This document shows, in pieces, positions 44,810 to 55,786 of a stretch of 64,000 bases of DNA (position 1 is its first letter; the number at the start of each line of letters is the position of its first letter). This DNA comes from Metaphire vulgaris (taxonomy: Eukaryota > Annelida > Clitellata > Crassiclitellata > Megascolecidae). The DNA lies in contig CM030862.1 in assembly GCA_018105865.1 (NCBI GenBank), positions 8,409,579 through 8,473,578 of the forward strand. Direction: 5' to 3'. The notes under the pieces are model-generated. The model had not been told where the DNA came from. It made no database searches and saw nothing but the letters and a program-made list of their open reading frames with translations. The translations under genes were made by a program, and so were the position numbers.

Positions 44810-44812
44810 CTT
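44548..44812. repeat. Compound (CAC/CAT/TTA/CGT)n repeat in the channel 3' region
   Basis: CAC, CAT, ATT, CAT, CGT and CAT blocks in series beginning 50 bp after the stop. Likely in the 3' UTR. Confidence 0.95.
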
Positions 44813-44819
44813 TAAAGAT

Positions 44820-45307
44820 CTTTTTTCGATATTTAAGACGAAATAATGTCTTCTCAGCTCTGGTTTCGTCTTTATTTCTTTCATTATTTGATGAAGCAGC
44901 GCCTGCCTAGGCCTCCTACTTCTTCCTTTCTGACGACAGATCTCAGGCTTTCCCAAAGCCTTCGTATAGATTCAGACGACTTCATTTCCTATTCATAGCA
45001 TCACTTATGCGTCAGGCCTAGCCGCCTGTAGTCAGAACGCATGGCGGTCTAATAATTAATCAGTTGTTTGGAATTGAATATTATACTACGGCTATGGGTT
45101 CGATGCGCATTATGACTTTACAGGAACGCGTCAAGAAGCTTCAGGTTTTGCAAGAGTCAACGGCCTTGTCAGTGACGTCAGTTGACGTCAAACCACCTCA
45201 AACGTCATCTCGTGACGAAATTCCGGTCTAAACGAAGAAGCTGCGATGGCGAGAACCACGAAACTCTACTTAGACCCACAGGTAACAAAACCCAAAACGC
45301 TGTGTGC

Positions 45308-45341
<34 letters not shown>

Positions 45342-45870
45342 AAACTTGCTGTCAAGACTCAATTGCTCAAGACCATAAATGTAAAATACGTTAAAATTAA
45401 AATTGAAAAGTGAAAGAAACGTGAAAAACGTGACAAAACGCTTGAATGATCCGCACGAAGTCGTGCAAAGCCCAGACCAAGAGTTTAAGCGAGTGTGTTT
45501 GTGTTTGTGTGTGTTTATTCTTCGAAAGATTTAGCATAAGCGTGGCGTATAGTTACAAGTAGAATTAGCTGTTAGCTATAGGATAATTAAGCTGGCACAA
45601 ATGGGCGAAAGCGTGCTATTTTACGGAGAATGAGGGGCCAGACAAAAGGAGACGGAATAGAAGACCGTTACCGGCAGATAATTACCGTTGTAATGCCGAT
45701 GTATCCCCTAACAGCATGGCCGAACATCGTACCCGTTGATAGCAAAACGCGCCGATTAACGGCTGCCAGAAGTCGCATTCGTACGTAAACAGCTCGGTAA
45801 CATTAGGTTAAGATCAGCAACAATAGTAAGTACAGATCACGTGTTCAGTTTCTATTAATATAATCGAATT
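44820..45870. other. Downstream flank of the channel gene
   Basis: No further exon recognised. (GT)n at 45302-45340. Polyadenylation site not identified. Confidence 0.4.
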
Positions 45871-45875
45871 TAAGC

Positions 45876-46043
45876 CAGTGTTTATTCTAGCCATTAGGGG
45901 GGAGTTTAAAATTTTTTTTTTGGGGGGGGGGGAGCAGACATTGGGGAGATCATACTACTTGCCAAAATGTCAAAAAATTGGGGGTAATCTCAAACTTGGA
46001 GTGGGGAAAATTCTCTCCCAGAGAAGGTCTAGAATAAACACTG
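45876..46043. mobile_element. hAT MITE family C, short form
   Basis: Termini CAGTGTTTATTCTAG / GTCTAGAATAAACACTG, perfect target-site duplication ATTTAAGC (45868-45875, 46044-46051). Confidence 0.93.
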
Positions 46044-46051
46044 ATTTAAGC

Positions 46052-46859
46052 GATTTAATTGTTTGGTTACATCTTACAGTCCTGACGTTAACGATAGATT
46101 TTTCTTATTAATAGTCGATTTTCTTGGGTGCTGGAAGGGGTTTTAATACACCCATTGAAACTTTTGGTTGTTCCCGTCAGTCAGACTACACTGAAGGTCG
46201 GAAATATTTTGGGATGGGGTAGTCCGATTCCCCCCCCTGCTTTGTCTAAGACTCGAGCATCGATACTAATAACTAGAAGTCACAGGCTCACAGCATATAA
46301 GCTGTTTAACGTATTTTCTTCAGTAGCTACTTTATACGCTGAAAAGTCCTTTGAAAAATTAGCTGACCAAGTCTGAGGAATTACGTAGGTGAACTGGACA
46401 ATGGACCCACCCCGCCCCTGGATTGAAGGAAAATTTTCAATTCTGTGAGGTCACTATGTACTGATTTTCAGAAAAATCGAAGGAAACAATTGGGTCTCGC
46501 CAAAGCGTTTGAATGGACGCGATTTTAAAATTGTTAAATTGTTAAAACTATTATACATATATAATATATATAATATAACGTATATATAATGTAACGTATA
46601 TAATGTAACGTATATAACTATAACTATAACTATATATATATTTAACTATATATATATAGGGGCAAGTGCCCCCTGGCAGGAGGGGGCACTTGCAGTATAA
46701 AAGCAGTACCTGAGCTTGGATGTTTTACCTGGCATTCTGGCAATCTTTGAAAATTATTGTCAAATTTTGCATTTGTAAACCTTGGTAAATTATTAACTAT
46801 GGCCATTGTGTTTTGTGCCCCTCCTGGAAAAATGTGTTTTGGCGCCCATAAACTGGATC
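46052..46859. other. Spacer with ATATAACGTATA repeats
   Basis: TATATAATGTAACG repeats at 46553-46660, then GGGGCAAGTGCCCCC palindrome near 46660-46690. No gene seen. Confidence 0.45.
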
Positions 46860-47012
46860 TGCCCCGTGTGAGAACCTCTATGTTTCACCCATCCATTCAT
46901 TCACATTATGATCTTGCTGTGTGATCTCATTCTTTGCCCTCTTGTCCTCTATAGTAGGTTTGTTCCTGCATTCTCCTTCTTTGTCTTCTTGTCTTTAAGT
47001 CAAATAACAATT
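46860..47012. repeat. Interspersed repeat, copy 2 (pair at 17441-17660)
   Basis: TCATTCTTTGCCCTCTTGTC then CTCTATAGTAGGTTTGTTCC, collinear with 17441-17660. Confidence 0.75.
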
Positions 47013-47039
47013 GCATACATGTATTTCTATTCTGTAACC

Positions 47040-47332
47040 CAGTGACGTAGCCAAGGGGGTTGGGGTTTAAACCACCTTGGCTGCCGAAAACAAAATATTT
47101 GTAATGAGTTGCTATGCATTTTAAAATTTTTGACGCGATTTTGGGCTCAAAACCCCCCTTGGCTATAGAACGTACCGCTTTAAGAGGCGAGGACCTTTTT
47201 TGCTTGTCAGGAAAAATAATAAAATAATAAATAATAGATAACGTTTTTTGGCTTGTCAAGATTTTTAAAAAGTTGGACACGGTCAAAACCGAAAACCAAA
47301 ACCCCCTTCCGCAAATCCTGGCTACGCCATTG
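47040..47332. mobile_element. hAT MITE family D
   Basis: Termini CAGTGACGTAGCCAAGG / GGCTACGCCATTG, perfect target-site duplication CTGTAACC (47032-47039, 47333-47340). Contains GACCTTTTTTGCTTGTCAG and TTTTTTGGCTTGTCAAG. Confidence 0.94.
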
Positions 47333-47564
47333 CTGTAACCTGCTCATGCTTGCATTAATTTTATAAGCTCGTCACAAATTAGTTTTGATTTTTGTTTTTC
47401 ACAGGTTCTTCTGTGAGAATGAAATGGAAAAAGCAGGCGTCTGTTACTAACTGTCTATATTTTAAATATGTAAATTAATTATTGAATGCGTTTTCTTCGA
47501 TAATAATTCTTTGCTGTAAGCAAACTATCCGTGACAAGTCTCCATATACTAAGGTCTTGAACAA

Positions 47565-47740
47565 CAGGGTGCGATTTGTGACTTGGAGCAGTGGGGGGAC
47601 ATGTCGAGCTTGGGGGATGTAGTTGTTGGAGAAATGTAGCAGTGTAGGGGTGTAGTTGTGGGGAATGTAGCATTAGGGGGTGTAGTTGGGCAGTGGGTGG
47701 GGGAAAGATTCCCCCTTCCCTCCCTACAAAGCGCGCCCTG
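47565..47740. mobile_element. MITE family N
   Basis: Termini CAGGGTGCGATTTGT / ACAAAGCGCGCCCTG. Interior has three GATGTAGTTGTTGG-like units. Copy at 17183 is truncated. Confidence 0.78.
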
Positions 47741-48324
47741 CTTACGCATCATAAAAATGCTGCAATTCAGAAAACGATTGGACCTATTACAGTTCGGTAA
47801 GTTCAAGATAATTTTTATGGACGCTATCGAACGCCTTTTACGATCATTAGATAACTGAATTGGAACTCTTAAATAGTTATAAGAGGGAATGGACATAAAT
47901 GACGAAAGAACAGAAGATGATAAAGATGAAAGGGAAGAGATTGAAATATCAAAATCAGTGTTCAATATTTTGGGGATTAGGTTTAGCCCTCGTCTATTGA
48001 TAGTGAATGACCTCCCAACTCTGGGAGTCGAATATTGGGTATTTATTCGTCATACACCCATGCTAGCTGTGAAGGAAATTTGGTATGGAGTCAAATACAC
48101 CCTTTGAGTTTGCTTAAAGTTGAGCGCTGATCAGGACGAAAGGGCTCCAATGGCCGTGAACCGATTATACAGGAATAGCTGGCGAAAGCCGTTGAATGTG
48201 AAGAAGTGGGCTACGTTGGGAAATTTAAACTTTATATTTCGTGTAACTTCATGCTTTCTATCCTGCAATCTGTAACTGTATGTTAAGACCGAACAACAGT
48301 TAGATTAAAGCAGACTGTTAGCTC
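47741..48324. other. Spacer, no gene recognised
   Basis: Short open frames without motifs. Confidence 0.35.
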
Positions 48325-48605
48325 CAGGGGCGGATCTACAGGGGCAGAGGTCGGACACTTGCCCCTCCCCTCCCAAATCCCCCAGGATTTTTTTGGTTGC
48401 TAATTTCTCATCACGGCGAAACCCGAAACATTCTAAAGGCACGAATAATTATTAAGTAATTAATTATTAAGTATCGTCTTTTCTTCCATTTCAACAATTT
48501 TTAAAACAGTCTGCATCAATCCATTTGGAAGGGGCGGTGCAAGGCAAAATTGGAAGTGAAACACAAGGCGACCATCTCCAAACTAAATACCTGGATCCGC
48601 CCCTG
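48325..48605. mobile_element. MITE-like element (CAGGGGCGGATCTAC)
   Basis: Inverted ends CAGGGGCGGATCTAC / GGATCCGCCCCTG. No clear target-site duplication. Confidence 0.65.
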
Positions 48606-48667
48606 ATATGCTATGTGTACTCACCACCAAAACGCTCATTGAATTTGCGCCTACGTGTAAACTGACT

Positions 48668-48676
48668 ATATATGCA

Positions 48677-48737
<61 letters not shown>

Positions 48738-48776
48738 AAATTATATATATATAATTATATATATATATATATATAA
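48668..48776. repeat. (TA)n microsatellite with TATATAAATTATA blocks
   Basis: TA tract with AAT/ATT interruptions. Confidence 0.95.
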
Positions 48777-48997
48777 ACTGGCTATCGATAGAAGCAGATC
48801 AGAATATCTACGCGTGTACAGATAGCGTGTACAGTACAAGTTACTTCGGTTGCTTTCGGGTGTATATAGGCCTACTTTTGGCCAATTTGTGTCACTTATC
48901 TCGGTGATTTTTTTAGCGCAAAATACCTTTTCATTCTGCTCAAACTGCGGCTTGTACTGTTGTATACATTAATTCGCATTTCATACTTTCTACCTTT

Positions 48998-49440
48998 GGG
49001 GTTGTCCATTAATTACGTCGACAAAGTAGGGGGAGGGAGTTTGAAACGTTTGACACTTGTTGACATGTGAGGGGGTCAAGATAAATTGAGGTCAACAATT
49101 TCATTTTTTACAATAAATTTAATAAATCAATAAAAATTAATTGCAACAATTCCATTTTTGCATAAAAGCCAGACGTACAAAATATTCTTTGCTTGTAGGG
49201 GAAGGGTCTAAAGTATTTTTTACATAATTTCATTAGGGGTTACTGAAAATGTGACAGTTTTTAACAAAAGGAGTTTTTAAATTGCCTAAATTCTTTGACA
49301 TAATTAATGGGCGGTCTCTTGTAGGGGTCCAGAGTTTTTGACATAATTATAGGGGGTCACAGAAAGTCTGACAGTTGTTGACAAGAGGGAGAGGATTAAA
49401 ATTGTCAAAAAAATTGTTGACGTAATTAATGGACAGCCCC
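48998..49440. mobile_element. MITE family F relative (GGTTGTCCATTAATTACG)
   Basis: Ends GGGGTTGTCCATTAATTACG / CGTAATTAATGGACAGCCCC. Several internal TGACA(G/T)TTTTT(G/A)ACA units. Target-site duplication unclear. Confidence 0.78.
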
Positions 49441-49732
49441 TTTACCGGAAGACAGGCTTTTAAAGGATGCAGCACGAACTTTGTTAAAATGCCAGAAACA
49501 TCGAACTAACCAGTTGACGTTTAGCCAAATTGTATATTTGCTCGTTGGTGATGGGCTTCTTGTGATATTCTTTTTCATGAGCATCTGTGTTACCGCTGTG
49601 TGTTTTATGTGAAATTTCTACTACATTTTGCCCAGTTAACGTTTGTAAGAAAATCGGTTGATTACGAAATAAAAGACAGTTTAAATTGACTGTAAGATCA
49701 TAAGTCAGCCGCGTGTAGCTCTTCCCATTGAC

Positions 49733-50052
49733 AGTGGCGTAGCCAGGATTTCCGGAAGGGGGGAGTTTGGCTTTGACCGTAACCAACTTTCGAAAAATCT
49801 TGACAAGCAAAAAAGTCATCCTCATCTTTCCTTCTTATATTTTCTCCTTTGCAGATGCTGACAAGCAAACATGGTCGCTATAGGGATAGCGCTTAAAAAT
49901 TTAAAAAATTTGGGTCGGCAGTGCCAATGGGGGCTTGACCCCAAAACCGCGTCCGAAAATTTAAAAAATTATGGAAACACATTAAAAATTTATTTTTTTC
50001 GTCGGCAGCCAAGGGGCTTTAATCACCATAACCCTCCTTGGCTACGCCACTG
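49733..50052. mobile_element. hAT MITE family D
   Basis: Termini CAGTGGCGTAGCCAGG / CCTTGGCTACGCCACTG, perfect target-site duplication CCCATTGA (49725-49732, 50053-50060). Contains TTGACAAGCAAAAAAGTC and CTGACAAGCAAACATGGTC. Confidence 0.94.
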
Positions 50053-50345
50053 CCCATTGACACAATAAAAATTATGATAAAGATTTGAACATCTAGTCCA
50101 CTGGTAATAGGCAAAATAATAATAATAATTAATAATAATTATGCACTTTTATAGAACAAGTTTTAATAATCTAGGGTTGTCAATCGATGGTACTCCAAAA
50201 TCCCCGGTAAAAAAGACCAGGTCAACTGAGGTCATTCCAGAGATGACATTCCAGAGAGATGAGAGATCAGTCAGAGATCAGTCAACAAGAGTACAAAAGC
50301 ATTAATAACGAATGAGACCATAGTCATTCATTAAGGTATATCTTG

Positions 50346-50696
50346 CAAGTGTTTATTCTAGGCCTTCTCTGGGGAATTCCCCGTTTAAAAATCCCCCCAA
50401 ATTTTTATATGTTGCATTGGGGATGGAAATCCCCCCAAAAAAGTGACGAGTGGGGCGGGGGTTGAGAGGGAGAAATATAAGGATGAATATTTCTTTTGCT
50501 CGTTAGAGCGTTGGAGAAGGATATGAAATATAAATAAGATGACCTTTGTTTGCTTGTCACCACATCCGAGGAGGGAAAAAAGGAAAAATATCAGGATGAC
50601 CTTTTTATGCTTGTCAAGGTTTTTGGTGAGACAAACCTTCTCCCCAAACATTTCAAACTCCCCCCCCCAATGCCAAGGTGGCTAGAATAAACACTG
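50346..50696. mobile_element. hAT MITE family C, long form with shared words
   Basis: Left CAAGTGTTTATTCTAGG, right GGCTAGAATAAACACTG; target-site duplication ATATCTTG/ATATCTTA (7 of 8). Contains GACCTTTGTTTGCTTGTCA and GACCTTTTTATGCTTGTCA 61 bp apart. Confidence 0.9.
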
Positions 50697-51228
50697 ATAT
50701 CTTAATTGCGTCCTACGGCAACGTTTGGTTTCCAGCGTATACTAGTCAACGTCCCAGCAGTGTGTCACGACCTTATTTGCTTGTCGGCCTTTCTTGGCGA
50801 GGTTTATTAAAATTTAGTGGGCAAAACACTGACCGTGACCTTTAACTCTCTTTTCTTTTTCTTCTTCACTTTGCATCCCCTCCAACTTCCTATACGTTTT
50901 TCCATTCTTCCTGCCAAGAATTCCTTGAACCGTCACTGCCAGTCTCGATATATTATACTCCGGTCAGATACTCCGGTCAGCGCGGGTCGTGCAGAGCTGT
51001 GAAACGCGAGCCATTATCGTTTAAATGTTATTCGTTCAGAGATCCCGGAGCCATTGAAAGTGGTCTGTCTCGTAACAGTGGTGTGACATGTTCGTTCAAC
51101 CTGGCTCCGCCCGGGGCCACACAGATAATTTGTAAGGATTTTAATGTAAAATGCGTTGGCTAGCAAAAAAACGTCGCCGAGTCAATCTTATCCCCTCTGG
51201 TGGATGCCCGGAACCGCCGCCCCATCTG
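50697..51228. other. Spacer
   Basis: Isolated shared word GACCTTATTTGCTTGTCGG near 50769, an eroded family B-like element. No gene seen. Confidence 0.4.
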
Positions 51229-51547
51229 CAGGGTCGTAGCCAGAAATTTGATTGGGGGTATAATGTGGTTTGGGGTATGAATCTTTAAAAACTTTGAAAA
51301 TCTTAAAAATACATTAAACATTTTAAGGTAGCCTGATTTGGAGGGGGTATATATAGGCAGGGCTTTTTTCAGTGGGAACGCATGGGAACGCCGTTCCCAC
51401 GCCTGTTTTGTCAGATTGCATATATAATTATGGATATGTAATAATGTGTTTGGGAACGTACAGATGCGGCGTTCTCACACCTGTTTTGTTGATGAGTAAA
51501 AAGGGATGGGTTCCCAAACCTTTTTCCTAGAAAAAGCACTGTATATA

Positions 51548-51601
<54 letters not shown>

Positions 51602-51625
51602 ATAGCCCTCATCGCTACGCCTCTG
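51229..51625. mobile_element. Family D-like element with nested insertion
   Basis: CAGGGTCGTAGCCAG / CATCGCTACGCCTCTG outer ends; inner hAT element 51358-51541 and a (TA)n tract 51549-51600. Confidence 0.65.
51358..51541. mobile_element. hAT MITE (CAGGGCTTTTTTC), nested
   Basis: Ends CAGGGCTTTTTTCAG / TAGAAAAAGCACTG; target-site duplication TATATAGG/TATATAGC (7 of 8). Internal GGGAACGC..GTTCCCACGCC repeated inverted. CTAGAAAAAGCACTG is a common hAT-type end. Confidence 0.82.
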
Positions 51626-51774
51626 CCCCTCTGCACGCTACTGTTATTCCGCGTCTTGTAGACATGTAGAAGTCGGAGATGCATGATTTTCCGAAATCTA
51701 AGATCGGAGCTAGGTTGGTGGCGCATCTGAGTGAGAGCCTATATGCCAGTGGCGTCACAGTGCTTCTTCAGGGC

Positions 51775-52182
51775 CATAGGCGGATTTAGAGTTTAATATT
51801 TGGGTAGGCTAGCATGGAGGTCTAGGGGTGCCATCCAGCACGCGTGCCGTCCAGCACGCGACAGATCTAGTGTTGATGGAAAAACTTTTTTTAAATAACT
51901 TTTTAAAACTTTAAAATAACTTTTTCCAATTTTTTGTTTTGTGGGGATTAGTTGGGTACAGTGGCGGCTCCACCGGGGGGCAGGGGGCCGTGCCCCATAT
52001 TGAGTGCCTGCCCCAGTGGCCCTCCCAGTTGGGACCCTATACTTAATGCATTAAACAACAAATGGTTGGCCCCCCATGATTAGAAGTTGCCACCCCAACG
52101 GCCCCCCACTTGCCAAATCCTAGAGCCGCCACTGGTTGGGTAGGCTTAAGCCTACCCTAGCCTTTAATAAAATCCGCCTATG
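51775..52182. mobile_element. Element H (CATAGGCGGATTT) containing a family A insertion
   Basis: Ends CATAGGCGGATTTAGAG / AAATCCGCCTATG, target-site duplication TTCAGGGC/TTCAGGGT (7 of 8). A truncated copy begins at 11726. Confidence 0.82.
51959..52134. mobile_element. hAT MITE family A, inverted, nested in H
   Basis: Ends CAGTGGCGGCTCCACC / CTAGAGCCGCCACTG, perfect target-site duplication GTTGGGTA (51951-51958, 52135-52142). Confidence 0.94.
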
Positions 52183-52189
52183 TTCAGGG

Positions 52190-52860
52190 TCCTTGTGCAG
52201 AGTTTCGGAAGTGGACTCCTGGAAGTCCCCTTCGATTTCAAACAAAAAACGCCGGACAAATAAGTGGAGACATCTATCGAGGTTCATTGCGATTTCTTAG
52301 GCTGAAGCTAGACGAAAAATCAGGTGAAATCATGTTAAATTTGTGAGCTACAGTATTTTACACATGAATCATCTTTTGTGTTTAACTGATTCATAAATAT
52401 TGGCAATGTTTGCTCTACAGACAAAATGTATGTTTCGTCTTTATCTGATTGTTAAATATTATACGAATGCTTAGCTTCAAATCATTTGCAGAAGTTTAAT
52501 ACAGTGCTATCGAGTACGTAAACTGTATCGAATAGAATATAATATATGTAAGGCCTAATAATTTATTCGACGATTCTTGAACAAAATCATGAAATTAGTT
52601 AAGTATTTCTAAAACTCAATAAAAATCATATTTGCAATATTATCGCCAAGAACATCTATATTGCAAAATCACTAGTAGCGTATACGATAAATGTATCGCG
52701 ATTACTTGCTCGATTAATCAATTTCGCCTTAAATAAAACACAAATTTCGTCGCTTGATAGTCGATCTATCGAATCTTTTATTATCACGAATACCCGTTGT
52801 TTAAACGGTATTTTCATATATCGCAGACCATAATTAATTAACGAATAGCTACAAAGAAAA
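52190..52860. other. AT-rich downstream flank of the CFAP107-like gene
   Basis: No repeat or gene recognised. AATAAA occurs near 52618 and 52733 but on the plus strand; the minus-strand signal was not identified. Confidence 0.35.
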
Positions 52861-52864
52861 ACGA

Positions 52865-53202
52865 TTATCTACGAACGATTTTGAACAAATCAGTTGTAGA
52901 GGGCGCTTGGAGGGTTCTTCGGTTCGCATACGTCGGGCTTAAATCGCGCAGTGGAAGGATCTCCGGCTGACGCGAAACCTTGTAGGTCATGTCCCTGTTT
53001 ATCTTGTCCGTGGGGTTGGCGAGGAAGGAACGCTCCTTCGGGGTGGAGTAGCGGGTGAGGACGTAGGCTCCGGGGGCCAGAGGCGGGGACCGGTTGTACG
53101 CCCGGTCGTAGGTTGTCTCGAAGTTGGCCTGGGTCGCCTCCCGCTGTCGTTTCTGCCATTTCAGCTGCAGTTGGCGGAGAAGACCCCAGTTAGTGGGGGT
53201 AC
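52865..53202 (-). CDS. CFAP107: CFAP107-like ciliary protein, last exon
   Basis: Third exon found of a minus-strand gene. It starts after TTTTCAG at 53203, phase 1, and ends at TAA (52865-52867). Together with the GC-donor exon upstream it reads FPLQ|GTPTNWGLLRQLQLKW.., the conserved SDFPL..PTN.GL..QL segment of vertebrate CFAP107 (C1orf158), followed by YVLTRYSTPKERSFLANPTD and a basic C-terminus ending ..LFKIVRR. CFAP107 is a microtubule inner protein bound inside ciliary doublet microtubules. Identification is from remembered family features; no search was run. Confidence 0.85.
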
Positions 53203-53319
53203 CTGAAAAGAAAGGACAAGCTGCTTTCTTACCTTACTGATTAATTGAAAAGGTAAGACACCAAACATCTCGAGATGACGACGTCTGTAACATTACCGTA
53301 AAATTACTGCTACAACGAT

Positions 53320-53576
53320 CAGTGGCGCCGCTAGGGAGTGCGGGGGGTGGGTGCGGGTGGTGGGTGGGGTGGGGCCGCACCGAGTGACACCAATTGCAAC
53401 ATCACAAGGGAAGGACACCAAATCGTAAAGAAGGAAATAAAATAGGCCAGGCGATTCCATCTGTACATAGGAGCTGGTACTGGATGACTCAAGGAGGTCC
53501 ATGTAATAATTTTTGTGGAAGGGGTTACACCGTGGCTTTACCGCACCAGGTGATGAAAAATCTAGTGACTCCGCTG
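53320..53576. mobile_element. hAT-type MITE (CAGTGGCGCCGCTAG)
   Basis: Ends CAGTGGCGCCGCTAG / CTAGTGACTCCGCTG, target-site duplication ACAACGAT/ACAGCGAT (7 of 8). In the last intron of the CFAP107-like gene. Confidence 0.78.
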
Positions 53577-53644
53577 ACAGCGATTTTCTGAGATTTATTT
53601 AAAGTAGAGATAGCATAACACAGATGGCGCAGTATACTGGTAGT

Positions 53645-53850
53645 CGACAGGGGCGTAGCGAGGACGGTATATTGGTATTTATACCCCCCTCCCTAAGAAA
53701 AAATGTCCAAGAAACGAGTTGGAAGTACAAGCAACATATCTTTAGTGCCACAGTAGTAGACAAATGGAACGAATTAGAAGATGATGAGACAGTATCGGCT
53801 AGTGTGAATACTTTTAAAAGTAACTTAAGCACAATGGGATGTTAGATTTA
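53645..53850 (+). pseudogene. LINE C-terminal fragment after a truncated D-like end
   Basis: Encodes ..YKQHIFSATVVDKWNELEDD.. to FKSNLSTMGC, the VVDxWNxL..FK..L tail of a LINE reverse transcriptase. CAGGGGCGTAGCGAGG at 53649 is a family D left end. Confidence 0.6.
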
Positions 53851-54124
53851 GGCATTTGTATGTTAGTCTGGTTTACAACAGTTACTAGTGATTATAGTAC
53901 AAAACAATTATTATGAAAAACTGAAATTGAAAATGTGTGCTGTTTAGCATTGCATGCTGCTAGGCGGCTTAACCTCTTAACTGGGTATTTAACTGTAACT
54001 CAATTTAAAATGGACGGATATATCCGAGATTCCCAGTTAAGGGTTAATTAATTAATTGTATTTGTTTTTTGTATAATCAAGATAACAGCTGTAACGGACA
54101 AACAGAAGTTGGAATAGAAGGATG

Positions 54125-54527
54125 CAGACATGGACATGGGCCCATTTTTTAAAACCCAACCCAATCCACCACTATTCAACCCAACCCAAACCCAACCAAC
54201 GGAAACAGCTGGGTTATGTGACCCAACCCAACCCAACCCATGCATAAAAATTTCTTAAATCCTCCTTCATTTCATAGACCAAAGAGAATGTATTCCATAT
54301 AGTAGATTTCATATTTCTGGATGCCTTTAACTTGTATGTTCCGGTAGCTCCTGTGAAAAGGCATCGAAACAGATTAAGGGTAATTAGTAGTAATTTAAAC
54401 AATCATTAATATGTAAACATTTGTACAATATAACACAACAACCTGGCAACCCAACCCAACCCACCATAAAATGAAAATTTCGGACCCAACCCAACTCATG
54501 GGTGGACCCAACCCATGTCCATGTCTG
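54125..54527. mobile_element. hAT-type element built of AACCC/CCCAACCCAA repeats
   Basis: Perfect 16-bp termini CAGACATGGACATGGG / CCCATGTCCATGTCTG, perfect 8-bp target-site duplication GAAGGATG (54117-54124, 54528-54535). ACCCAACCCA-type repeats fill both ends (54155-54240, 54450-54515) around an AT-rich core. Confidence 0.93.
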
Positions 54528-54618
54528 GAAGGATGTATGAGCGATAGTAGTTTTCAACACAGGAGAGATCTACCACACGTAAACCACTTAATTAAACTCC
54601 CGTTATTATTATTAACAA

Positions 54619-55169
54619 ATGAAAACAAAAATGAGTTGTTTGAGAAAGATATTGGGAGCAAGTAGATTACAGAGAATAAGAAATGAAGACATCAGGAAAA
54701 GACTGGGGATGAAAGAGACAATAATAGATAAAATCAGAACAGAAAGACTTAGATGGTATGGACACGTAAATAGAATGAAAAGCAACAGACTCCGATATAA
54801 AGCACTCTACACGTACAAAGAAGGCAAAAGAGGAAGAGGAAGACCCAGGAAAAAGTGGATAGATAACATCAAAGAAGACTTTGAAAGATATCAAATGGCA
54901 TTAATAGATTCTCTACTTCGGTCGGGTCACAGTAATCAACTAGTCGTCCCTCCTCCTCCCAAGACAGCGGGCTTCGATGACAGATCCTTCCGGTGCGGAA
55001 AACCTGCTTCGTGGAACTTGTTCCCGAAGACAGTGACAACTGAGACAGTGAGACACTCCCTGATCGGTTCCGGAAACAGTTGAAGACGCATTCGTTTAAC
55101 AGTTCGTTTTTGTAAAACGCTCTTGACTTTGCTTCGATAGCCATGTTTACTGCGCTCAAGAAATTGTCT

Positions 55170-55248
<79 letters not shown>

Positions 55249-55335
55249 GGATGGAATGAGATTAACAACGGAAAAAGATAAATGGAAAAGTTTTGTGTCT
55301 AGCTATTGCCGCTAATGAGCTGGCAGAAAGCAACT

Positions 55336-55360
<25 letters not shown>
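54619..55360 (+). pseudogene. LINE C-terminal region, interrupted by a second LINE tail
   Basis: 54619-54903 encodes MKTKMSCLRKILGASRLQRI, then LRWYGHVNRMKSNRL and KRGRGRPRKKWIDNIKEDF, the RLRWYGHV.RM and RGRPRKKW.D tail of an RTE/CR1-like polymerase. Its 3' continuation (GGGATGGAATGAGATTAACA.. then GAT units) resumes at 55249 after the inserted segment. The decayed copy at 28900-29172 is uninterrupted, proving the order of events. Confidence 0.88.
54904..55248 (+). mobile_element. LINE 3' end with (TAA)n tail inserted into another LINE
   Basis: Encodes SLLRSGHSNQLVVPPPPKTA, then FDDRSFRCGKPASWN and LFPKTV, the same kind of tail as 20556-20830, followed by non-coding sequence and a (TAA)n run 55172-55246. 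5'-truncated retrotransposition is the simplest reading. Confidence 0.8.
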
Positions 55361-55416
<56 letters not shown>

Positions 55417-55573
55417 TCATAAACATTCTCTATTCGAGACAGCACTTAACCGTTGGAACGCTATTTGAAATGTTGGCATCGATACTTGTGAAACATTTCT
55501 TTCTATCGAGGATTGTTGACACGTTGTAATGTAATATAACAAGGATTTTATGTATCGCCTCTTACGTACGAGT

Positions 55574-55728
55574 CAGGGATATTTTTGCACCCTCTAACAC
55601 GCTCCAACACCCCCAATCTGAGAGCCGGATGACCTTTTCACTTGTCAGACTACTTTTTCGGCAGGGCACAGTCAAAAATTATAAACACCCCACCCCAAAT
55701 TGATAATCCTAGAAATACAGTAACCCTG
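55574..55728. mobile_element. hAT MITE family K
   Basis: Ends CAGGGATATTTTTGC / ACAGTAACCCTG, flanks GTACGAGT/ATACGAGC (6 of 8). Contains GACCTTTTCACTTGTCAGAC. Lies about 60 bp from the CFAP107-like exon. Confidence 0.82.
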
Positions 55729-55786
55729 ATACGAGCACTAATCAGAAACGCTCCCGCTAAGAAAAGAAAAGGTAGCTAAAACTTGC

